A stretch of DNA of 64,000 nucleotides, taken from Bacteroidales bacterium (GTDB lineage: Bacteria > Bacteroidota > Bacteroidia > Bacteroidales > UBA932). Of this stretch, positions 52,386 through 59,091 are shown piece after piece (position 1 is the first letter of the stretch; each line of letters opens with the position of its first letter). The stretch spans positions 111,194 to 175,193 of the forward strand of contig JAAYJQ010000031.1 of the NCBI GenBank assembly GCA_012522855.1. Direction: 5' to 3'. Made by a program: the position numbers and the translations under genes. A model generated the notes under the pieces. It searched no databases. It was not told the DNA's origin and saw nothing but the letters and a program-made list of their open reading frames with translations.

Positions 52386-53269
52386 GCGGGGAACGACGGA
52401 TGGAAAAGGCGCGGTATTGGCATCCGGTTGCGGACGGGGTCGCATGCGATCTCTGTCCCCATCGTTGCCGGCTACGCGAAGGGCAGCGGGGCCTTTGCCG
52501 CAGCCGCGTCTGCCGTGACGGGGTACTCTGGTCCGAGGTGTATGGCCATCCCTGTACACTGGCGGTCGATCCTGTCGAAAAGAAGCCGCTGAATCATTTC
52601 CTTCCCGGAACGGATTGCCTTTCGCTGGCCTGCCGGGGGTGCAACCTGCGCTGTCTCGGATGCCAGAACTGGGAGATTTCACAGTCCGATCCGATCAAGA
52701 CCGAGCATTGGTCTCCGGAGGACATTGTTCAGGCCTGCTTGCGTGGCGGCTGGCCTTCGATCGCCTATACCTACACCGAACCCCTGACTTGGTGGGAATA
52801 TACCTACGACATCGCCTCCCTCGCGCGGGAACAAGGCCTTCAGAATATTCTCGTGTCGGCCGGCTATGTCAATCCTGAACCGATGCGCGCGCTTGCGTCC
52901 TTGATCGATGCCGCCAACATCGATCTGAAGTCGCTGAGCGATGAAACGTACCGACGCATCTGCGGGGCTACCCTTGCGCCGGTCCTGGAGACACTGGCGA
53001 TTCTCAGGGATGCCGGGACGGAACTGGAGATCACCCATCTGGTCATCCCCGGAATCAACGATTCGGAAGAACAGTTGACTGAATTGTGCGAATGGCTGGC
53101 AGGCAATGGATTCCGCGACTGCCCGCTGCATTTCAGCCGCTTTTTCCCGCAGTACCGGATGCGGGACGTGCCGGCTACCCCTGTGAAAACGCTCCACCTT
53201 GCCCGGGAGATCGCGCGCGCGGCTGGCATCCGGCATATTCATCTGGGAAATGTTCCCGGAACATTTTGA
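52382..53269 (+). CDS. AmmeMemoRadiSam system radical SAM enzyme
   Basis: 295 residues from ATG 52382, which overlaps the upstream stop by 4 bases; a Met at residue 7 is an alternative. Extra N-terminal cysteines (CDLCPHRCRLREGQRGLC) precede the radical SAM cluster motif Cys87-x3-Cys91-x2-Cys94 (CNLRCLGCQNWEIS). SIAYTYTEPLTWWEY and ANIDLKSLSDETYRRICGA follow, as in PflA-related members. It should cleave SAM to the 5'-deoxyadenosyl radical. Obligate genomic association with MEMO1 and AMMECR1 points to one pathway, possibly a modification reaction, still uncharacterised. Confidence 0.93.
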   Translation: MSGERRMEKARYWHPVADGVACDLCPHRCRLREGQRGLCRSRVCRDGVLWSEVYGHPCTLAVDPVEKKPLNHFLPGTDCLSLACRGCNLRCLGCQNWEISQSDPIKTEHWSPEDIVQACLRGGWPSIAYTYTEPLTWWEYTYDIASLAREQGLQNILVSAGYVNPEPMRALASLIDAANIDLKSLSDETYRRICGATLAPVLETLAILRDAGTELEITHLVIPGINDSEEQLTELCEWLAGNGFRDCPLHFSRFFPQYRMRDVPATPVKTLHLAREIARAAGIRHIHLGNVPGTF

Positions 53270-53345
53270 AACTTCTATTTTTTCTTTTTTGAATATTTCG
53301 TCGTATATTTGAGAAAACGCCCAACCAACTTTTAATTTCATATTT

Positions 53346-53717
53346 ATGGACAAAATCATTTCTAATTTCAAGGACGTCGTCCTGAACAAGTATGTTAAGT
53401 TTGACGGAAAAGCGGACCGCGGGGAATTCTGGCGCTTTTTCCTCGCCGTGGTTCTGATCGGGGTCGTCTTCTATCTCCTGCTCGCCCTGTTCGCCAAGGT
53501 CAGGTTTCTGCACACGATCATCAATGTGATCTACCTTCTGGTCAGTCTGGGTCTGCTGCTTCCGAATCTGGCCGTGACCGTCCGCAGACTGCGCGATATC
53601 GGCAAGGACTGGCCTTGGATCTTCATTGCCTTGATCCCCTTCATCGGGGCAATCTGGCTGCTGGTCCTGCTGGCCAAACCCAGCCAGTCGGGTCAGGACG
53701 CCGCTCCCACACAATAA
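53346..53717 (+). CDS. DUF805 membrane protein
   Basis: 123 residues. The conserved FDGKADRGEFWRFFL motif (about 19-33) and the RRLRDIGKDWPWIF block (about 79-92) define DUF805. Three to four membrane segments. Function unknown. A TATATTTG box lies about 35 bases before the ATG. The BPL_N gene follows after 7 bases. Confidence 0.9.
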   Translation: MDKIISNFKDVVLNKYVKFDGKADRGEFWRFFLAVVLIGVVFYLLLALFAKVRFLHTIINVIYLLVSLGLLLPNLAVTVRRLRDIGKDWPWIFIALIPFIGAIWLLVLLAKPSQSGQDAAPTQ

Positions 53718-53724
53718 TTTTTTC

Positions 53725-54882
53725 GTGAACAAACAGAAATTTCTTTCCTGGAAGGGCCTGCTGGCAATTGCCATGCCGGCCCTTTTCTTTTCCTCCTGCA
53801 GTCAGCCTGTGAAACCCGACGCCGCTGTCCTGTCTGAAGCCGCCATCCGCGTCGGCGTGTTCTCCGGACACGGGGGCGCCGAGACCTGCAAATGGGAAAC
53901 CTTCGAGGCAGTCCGGGTCGACAAGCAGATGCGCGTCCGCTTCATCGGCTCTTCCGACATCGCGGCCGGCTGCCTGGATAGCCTGGACGCGATCATCGTG
54001 CCCGGCGGCGGGGGGAGCACGCAATATCTCAATCTTGGCCCGGAGAATATGGAACGGATCAAGACGTTTATTCGGAACGGCGGCGGGGCTGTCGGCATTT
54101 GCGCGGGGGCCTATTTGTTCTCGAATACGCCCGACTATGCGTGCATGCGGATCAACGGGGCGAAGGCCATCGACCTGGAGCACGACAACCGCGGCCACGG
54201 CGTTTCCAAGTTCACGCTGAATGCGGCCGGAAAGGAGATTTTTCCGGAAGTGACGGACCGCGACACCTGCTATCTTATGTATTATGAGGGTCCCGTGTTC
54301 GTGGATGCCGAGGATTCGGTCGACTACGAAGTGTTCGCGATGATGGAGAGCGACGTGCACGAGGAGGGAAACGCTCCCGCCGACATGACGAACGGCAAGC
54401 CTTTCTTCATCGGCAATGAATATGGAAAAGGGCGGGTGTTCAGTTCGATCGCCCATCCCGAGGCTACTCCCGGCATGCGCTGGATGATTCCGCGCATGGT
54501 TCGCTGGACGCTCCGCAAGGACTATCCGGCCTATTCGGAAAATGCGGTCCGCCCGGACTTGTTCGGACGTGAGATCCTGTTTACGAAGGAGATGCTGAAG
54601 CGGGAATCCGCCACTTACTACACTTTGCTGTACGGTACGCCGGAAGAGAAGATCGCGACCCTGGACTGGCTGCAGGAACACCTTTCCTGGGACGCTAAGC
54701 GCTGGGTGCAGGGACTGGTCTACGATGCTTCTCCGGAGGTACGCGCCCGAGCAGCCCGGTACATCGCCGACACGGAATGGACCTGGTATCTTCCGGACCT
54801 GATCGCCGCCTGCGCGAACGAGCCGGATCCCGACGCAAAAGCCGTCTTCGAGCGATCGATTGCGCTCTTGCAGGGAGAGTAG
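53725..54882 (+). CDS. BPL_N-domain (glutamine amidotransferase-like) lipoprotein
   Basis: 385 residues from a GTG start. Signal peptide with lipobox-like SSC (Cys25), so exported. A class I glutamine-amidotransferase-like fold follows: AAIRVGVFSGHGGAE, IIVPGGGGSTQYLNLGPE (about 91-108), and a nucleophile-elbow-like GICAGAYLF (about 127). The last 90 residues are helical with HEAT-like pairs (ARAARYIADTEWTWYLPDLI). BPL_N domains resemble the N-terminus of eukaryotic biotin-protein ligase; an enzymatic role in the periplasm is unknown. 7 bases after DUF805. Confidence 0.82.
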   Translation: MNKQKFLSWKGLLAIAMPALFFSSCSQPVKPDAAVLSEAAIRVGVFSGHGGAETCKWETFEAVRVDKQMRVRFIGSSDIAAGCLDSLDAIIVPGGGGSTQYLNLGPENMERIKTFIRNGGGAVGICAGAYLFSNTPDYACMRINGAKAIDLEHDNRGHGVSKFTLNAAGKEIFPEVTDRDTCYLMYYEGPVFVDAEDSVDYEVFAMMESDVHEEGNAPADMTNGKPFFIGNEYGKGRVFSSIAHPEATPGMRWMIPRMVRWTLRKDYPAYSENAVRPDLFGREILFTKEMLKRESATYYTLLYGTPEEKIATLDWLQEHLSWDAKRWVQGLVYDASPEVRARAARYIADTEWTWYLPDLIAACANEPDPDAKAVFERSIALLQGE

Positions 54883-55015
54883 AGAATCTCGCGAACGAAA
54901 ACTCCGATTCCGGGGCGTTGAAGCGATAGATATATTCCACGAAAATTCTTTTTCGGGAATTTTGTGAATTCGAGAATTAGAAGTATATTGACTCGAATTG
55001 TAATTGCATATTGTC

Positions 55016-56236
55016 GTGAAAAAGAATATTTTACTCTATCTCATCCTGCTGCTCCTCTGCCCCTTTGCGTTCGGTCAGACAGATTCTCTGAACTATGTTC
55101 TGAGGGGGGTTGTTTATGAGGCGGAAACCGGAAAGCCTTTGCCCGGTGTCAATGTTTCCCTGCCCGGAAGCCATTTCGCGACGGTTACCAACGAAGACGG
55201 CGGTTTCATCATCAAATCGGATTTCCTGCCTTCCGCGCTGACGTTGATCCACGTCGGTTACAAAACCGTAAACCGACCGATTGTCTATGGCCAGACGGAT
55301 TATCTGGAGATCCTAATGTCCAAGGATGCCCTGTCGTTGAGGGAGGCGGTGCTCTTCGGCGACCCTCTTACCCTGTTGTACAGGGCACTGGAAAAGATTC
55401 CGGTCAACTACAGCTCGGTTCCGGAACGGTTCCAATGCTTCTATCGCGAAACGGTACAGAAGCGCCAGCGTTTCATAGCCATTTCAGAGGCAGTCATGGA
55501 TATGTACAAGACCTCCTACAACCAAGGAATCGGAAGGGATCGCGTGTTGGTGGAGAAAAGTCGGTTGCTGGCCAGTCCGAAAGTTTCCGACACGTTGAGC
55601 GTCAAGGTTTTGGGAGGACCCACACAGGCTACCGAATTGGATTTGGTAAAGAACGGCTCCTTTTTCTTCAGTCAGGATAATCTGGAGTTGTACACTCTGC
55701 GGATGGGGCAGGCGGTTATGATCAATGATCGCCCGCAGTACGTGATCCAGATGGTGCCGGGCGGAGGCTCCGAGTACGCCCTGCGGTTCACGGCACTGTA
55801 CATCGACATGGAAACCCTTGCCTTCACTCGGATCGAGCAGTTATTGGATGTGTCGGATGTGACCAAAGCCACCAACGAGATGCTGGTCCGCAAGCCTTTC
55901 GGACTGCGTTTCAGGCCGCGCGAGATGAGTCTTGTCATCAACTATTCCTACGACGGACGTATTTCCAGGATCAGCCACGTGCGCGCGGTGTTCAGGTTCA
56001 CCTGCGACTGGGGCAAAAAGCTTTTCCGTACCCCTTTCACTGCAGTGAGCGAAATGGTGGTCACGAATCGCTATGAAGGTGCTGTTACTCCGATTGAACG
56101 GACCGAAGCCTTCAAGCGCACCGAGACCCTGCTGGATCTTGCCAAATTTTATTTCGATCCGGATTTCTGGAAAGACTACAACATCATCGAACCTACTACG
56201 AGTCTCGAGCATGCGATCGACCGGATCAAAAAGTGA
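55016..56236 (+). CDS. Exported protein with carboxypeptidase regulatory-like domain
   Basis: 406 residues from GTG 55016 (KKNILLYLILLLLCPFAFG signal peptide); a TTG at 55004 is the longer alternative. CarboxypepD_reg-like domain at about 30-105 (LRGVVYEAETGKPLPGVNV, SALTLIHVGYKTVNRPI), then a DUF-like region rich in beta strands (FQCFYRETVQKRQRFIAISE; AVFRFTCDWGKKLFRTPFTA). The shape resembles outer-membrane-associated proteins of Bacteroidota that have the regulatory domain without a barrel. Role unknown. Its end overlaps the next gene by 26 bases. Confidence 0.8.
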   Translation: MKKNILLYLILLLLCPFAFGQTDSLNYVLRGVVYEAETGKPLPGVNVSLPGSHFATVTNEDGGFIIKSDFLPSALTLIHVGYKTVNRPIVYGQTDYLEILMSKDALSLREAVLFGDPLTLLYRALEKIPVNYSSVPERFQCFYRETVQKRQRFIAISEAVMDMYKTSYNQGIGRDRVLVEKSRLLASPKVSDTLSVKVLGGPTQATELDLVKNGSFFFSQDNLELYTLRMGQAVMINDRPQYVIQMVPGGGSEYALRFTALYIDMETLAFTRIEQLLDVSDVTKATNEMLVRKPFGLRFRPREMSLVINYSYDGRISRISHVRAVFRFTCDWGKKLFRTPFTAVSEMVVTNRYEGAVTPIERTEAFKRTETLLDLAKFYFDPDFWKDYNIIEPTTSLEHAIDRIKK

Positions 56237-56741
56237 TCGGGAAACGATCGTCGGCAGAGTTAACGAAGCGAAATCGGTCAAGTATGCCGCTCTGACTGAA
56301 GATTTGGGCTGTCTCCTCGGTTCGGAGACGGATTCCATCGCTGTGCTGTCGAATGCGGCCAGTCTGATCCACGAGCGGATGGGGTTCTTCTGGACGGGAT
56401 TCTACCGGGTCGGCCGGGATTCATTCGGGACACCGGAACTGGTGCTCGGGCCTTTCCAGGGACCGCCCGCCTGTATGCGCATCGCATATGGAAAGGGTGT
56501 CTGCGGCACTGCCTGGGCGAAGCGGAAGACGCAGATCGTTCCCGATGTGGAACAGTTTCCCGGACACATCGCTTGCAGTTCCCGTTCCAGATCTGAAATC
56601 GTCGTGCCGCTGTTTGATGTTGGCTCAGGAGAAGTGTTTGCCGTCCTGGATATCGACAGCGAGCGACTCGCTACCTTTGACGAAACGGATGCTTTCTGGC
56701 TCGAACGTATCTGCCGCTTCCTGGCCGAAAAATGCAAATAA
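56211..56741 (+). CDS. Free methionine-(R)-sulfoxide reductase (GAF domain)
   Basis: 176 residues from ATG 56211, which overlaps the upstream gene; the conserved part begins about residue 20. The fRMsr cysteines are Cys88, Cys98 and Cys122 in GPPACMRIAYGKGVCGTAW and FPGHIACSSRSRSEIVVP. GFFWTGFYRV is also a family mark. It reduces free Met-R-sulfoxide, usually with thioredoxin as electron donor. Thioredoxins are encoded 5 kb downstream. Confidence 0.92.
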   Translation: MRSTGSKSDRETIVGRVNEAKSVKYAALTEDLGCLLGSETDSIAVLSNAASLIHERMGFFWTGFYRVGRDSFGTPELVLGPFQGPPACMRIAYGKGVCGTAWAKRKTQIVPDVEQFPGHIACSSRSRSEIVVPLFDVGSGEVFAVLDIDSERLATFDETDAFWLERICRFLAEKCK

Positions 56742-56762
56742 TCGATTTCGCGCAAGAAATTG

Positions 56763-56793
56763 TTGCGATTCTGCAAATAACTTTTTATTTTTG
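56763..56793 (+). promoter_or_regulatory. Promoter of tRNA-Val (GAC)
   Basis: TTG at 56763-56765, 20 bases, TATTTTTG at 56786-56793; the tRNA begins 11 bases later. Good match to the Bacteroidota consensus. Confidence 0.6.
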
Positions 56794-56804
56794 CATCCGC
56801 AAAC

Positions 56805-56879
56805 GGGGGCGTAGCTCAGCTGGTTTAGAGTGCTGCAATGACATCGCAGAGGTCAACAGTTCGAATCTGTTCGCCCCCA
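56805..56879 (+). tRNA. tRNA-Val (GAC)
   Basis: Acceptor GGGGGCG/CGCCCCC, D-arm GCTCAGCTGGTTTAGAGT, anticodon loop ATGACAT giving GAC (reads GUC/GUU), T-arm AACAGTTCGAATCTGTT, discriminator A; CCA is not encoded. The A-C at 31/39 is also present in the CAC isoacceptor, so it is a lineage feature. Confidence 0.94.
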
Positions 56880-56891
56880 CTACATCCAAGG

Positions 56892-56920
56892 ATCCGGCCG
56901 AAAATCTTTTTCGGCCGGAT
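56892..56920 (+). terminator. Terminator of tRNA-Val (GAC)
   Basis: Perfect 13-bp stem ATCCGGCCGAAAA / TTTTCGGCCGGAT with loop TCT, followed by TCATTTTTAG. Confidence 0.85.
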
Positions 56921-57580
56921 TCATTTTTAGCCGGATTCACTTTTAGTCTGAGTCCCTCATCTTCCTCGTTGGCCTCATCCCGGCGTCTTTCCTTTTCTCC
57001 GCGCGCCCTCTTTCACCCTTCGCAGGTGGAATCATAGACGGCTACCTGGAAATAGATTCGGCTGCGGTGTAAGCACATCCGCTTGCAAATGGGGTACGAA
57101 ATCGTCCACCTGCAACACCCCGAACCTGCTGGAGGGCACTGTATCGTGGGCGGGCGCTTCCAGGTGGGCGGCCTGGTCGAACACCTGGGAATATATTCCT
57201 TTCATGATGGGGCGGCTGCGTTCCGTGGTGTCTGTGGAGAGCTCGCCCGAAGGGGTCTGCTTGCCGCCCCTGACGCCGCTCTCCAGCCTCATGATTCGTT
57301 TGTAACTGATAACTGACATTTTGTTTACCGATTTTTGGTAAACTTTTTTCAGGACGATACGCAGGGCCTTTCTTCCCGCATAATATAAATTGCTGTAATT
57401 GAATGTGTTAAACATTTCAATCGGTCAAAAATTTGACGCATTGAAATCCTTAAAACTCTGATTATCAATGCATAAAACGCTGCTGTTTCCTAGTCATAAA
57501 TACAAGAGCTTGGCATTTAGGTGCTTACAAAGGTTGTCGCGGGCAACAGTAGTTAAAACGGCGTCCTCCGTGACGGGACG
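56921..57580. other. Intergenic stretch with no supported gene
   Basis: A minus-strand frame (57032-57415, 127 codons) and an opposing + frame (57083-57316) overlap, and neither has a recognisable domain. A hairpin GTTTACC/GGTAAAC followed by six T's (57323-57349) would terminate any + strand transcript. The right 230 bases are AT-rich and free of long frames. I cannot assign a gene here. Confidence 0.35.
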
Positions 57581-57784
57581 GGCTCGCGATCATTGGCTGT
57601 AACGCAACAGGCTTGCGATCATTAACCACTACGCGACAGACCTGTGATCATAGTTCGTCGATTGGAACAGGCTCTCGATCATTGGCTGTAACGCAACAGG
57701 CTTGCGATCATTAACCACTACGCGACAGACCTGTGATCATAGTTCGTCGATTGGAACAGGCTCGCGATCATTTTCTCGGTGACA
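57581..57784. repeat. Ordered array of seven 26-31 bp repeats with an 89-bp higher-order period
   Basis: Seven units begin at 57581, 57610, 57639, 57670, 57699, 57728 and 57759. Each begins with a form of GGCTYGCGATCATT (the third type GACCTGTGATCAT), then 12-18 variable bases ending in ACA. Units run A-B-C-A-B-C-A', of 29, 29 and 31 bases, so the array is two near-identical 89-bp blocks plus one partial unit. All units share the GATCAT core. Confidence 0.85.
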
Positions 57785-57914
57785 GGATAACGTGAAACTG
57801 GACGTGACCAGAACGTTTTGAGGGTCAACATATTCATAGTTTTCACCCTGGGCGTGCGGGGGAGGGTGAAAAACAGCATCTAGCAGATAGAGTGACAGAT
57901 CGGGTCACGGGGTT

Positions 57915-57977
57915 GAGGTGGCCGAACCGGCTGAAGCGGCTAAACTGGCCGAACCGGCTGAAGTGGCTGAAGGGAAC
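57915..57977. repeat. Degenerate 9-bp tandem repeat
   Basis: Six to seven 9-mers in register: GAGGTGGCC, GAACCGGCT, GAAGCGGCT, AAACTGGCC, GAACCGGCT, GAAGTGGCT, then GAAGGGAAC. In one + frame they read as an EPAEAAKLAEPAEVA-type string ending in a TGA near 58013, but no credible start codon exists. Confidence 0.6.
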
Positions 57978-58108
57978 GAAATTTCGAAATTAGAAAGCAA
58001 CCTATTACCCTGATCCGCCCGGAAGGCTAAGGTGCGGCCAGTGGTGGAAAAATGTGTCCGGATTGTGATGCAAGTAGAGAATAAACGCTATTTTTACTGA
58101 AAAATCAA

Positions 58109-58420
58109 ATGAACAGCATTATGGTAAAGGAAAAAATCAACAAGATGAAAGAGGAGGCCGACCTGAACAAGGACGGCAAGGTTTCTCTCCAGGAAGGACT
58201 TGATTACGCGGCGCATAAGGCCAAGGTCGGCGTCGCGAAGGGCAAGATCATTGCGAAGAAGGCATACGGCGAGGTGAAAGAGGATGCTGCTGAAGTCGCT
58301 GAAAAGGCCAAAGAACTCTACGCCGATGCCAAGGAAGAGGTGAAGGAGGCCGCCGACAAGGCCAAGGAAAAGGTCGCGGACTTGAAAAAGAAACGCGGCT
58401 GCAAGAGCAAGAAGGCTTAG
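58109..58420 (+). CDS. Small EF-hand plus LEA/apolipoprotein-like helical protein
   Basis: 103 residues; Met5 is an alternative start. A canonical 12-residue EF-hand loop is present (Asp18, Asn20, Asp22, Lys24, Ser26, Glu29 in DLNKDGKVSLQE). The rest is Ala/Lys/Glu-rich helix with 11-residue-like periodicity (DAAEVAEKAKELYADAKEEV), ending KKKRGCKSKKA. Such sequences resemble stress or LEA-type proteins. No signal peptide, so probably cytoplasmic. A single gene after a long non-coding region, convergent with the nicotinamidase. Confidence 0.75.
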   Translation: MNSIMVKEKINKMKEEADLNKDGKVSLQEGLDYAAHKAKVGVAKGKIIAKKAYGEVKEDAAEVAEKAKELYADAKEEVKEAADKAKEKVADLKKKRGCKSKKA

Positions 58421-58438
58421 TTTCCCTGTCGCTTAAGT

Positions 58439-59005
58439 TTATTTGATCACGAGATGATGCTCTTCTGCGAATGCTTTCAGCGTGGAGCCGTCGTCGATGC
58501 TTCGGATGCATGCGCCGAGCAGGCAAACTTTCGACGCTGGAACGAGTTTGAGCAGATTCTTCGTGCTTTCCTTGACGCAGTAGTCCCCGGCAATGCCGCA
58601 GACATCGATCTGCTTGCTGCGTGAGAACCAGTCCAGCAGGGTTTCGTCCATTATTTCCGGATCTTCAAAGGCCCCGTACTGCTCTTTATCCGCTTCCTGC
58701 CCCTTTAGGAACAACTGCACCTGTTCCGGATTTTTCGCCAAGATCGGCGTGAATTCGTCCGCGAGTCCGGCCCCCTGCGTGAAGGCGACGCAGTGGGGCG
58801 GCCAGGGTCCGCCCTGCGGCTTGAACGAGCAATGGTTTCCGGGATGCCAGTCTAGCGTGAACACGACGGCGTCGTAGTTGCCGGCAAGCGCGGCAATCTT
58901 TGCGGGAAGCGTTTCCGATCCATCGACATAGAGCGCGCCCCCGGGGTCGAAGAAGTCGAGCTGAACATCCACAACCACCAAGGTTTTGAAGTTGTCGGTC
59001 TGCAT
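58439..59005 (-). CDS. pncA: Nicotinamidase / isochorismatase-family hydrolase
   Basis: 188 residues from the Met at 59005 (MQTDNFKTLVVVDVQLDFF); an in-frame ATG at 59041 adds 12 residues. Catalytic Asp13 (VVDVQLDFFDPGGAL), Lys102 and Cys143 (CGIAGDYCVKES), with the metal-site region LDWHPGNHCSF, fit PncA. It converts nicotinamide to nicotinate for NAD salvage. Single gene, convergent with the EF-hand protein. Confidence 0.92.
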   Translation of the reverse strand: MQTDNFKTLVVVDVQLDFFDPGGALYVDGSETLPAKIAALAGNYDAVVFTLDWHPGNHCSFKPQGGPWPPHCVAFTQGAGLADEFTPILAKNPEQVQLFLKGQEADKEQYGAFEDPEIMDETLLDWFSRSKQIDVCGIAGDYCVKESTKNLLKLVPASKVCLLGACIRSIDDGSTLKAFAEEHHLVIK

Positions 59006-59091
59006 GGTCGCTGCAGATAGAAATTGGTTTTGTGCTTTCATATCAATCCGTAATTCGTGTTCAAAGATATGGAAAATGTCCGGAGGTTCCG

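Noticed and set aside
51159..52682. 507-codon minus-strand frame opposite the AmmeMemoRadiSam genes
   Set aside because: Antisense shadow; its composition is Arg/Gly/Pro-rich and lacks hydrophobic core patterns.
49735..53717. Short + and - frames around the aldo/keto reductase and radical SAM genes as extra genes
   Set aside because: All lie inside confident genes in other frames without any family signature.
57032..57415. 127-codon minus-strand frame
   Set aside because: No recognisable domain, overlaps a terminator-like hairpin and an opposing frame of similar quality.
57581..57784. CRISPR array
   Set aside because: Conserved part is only about 14 bases, the 'spacers' repeat in order (A-B-C-A-B-C), and no cas genes are nearby.
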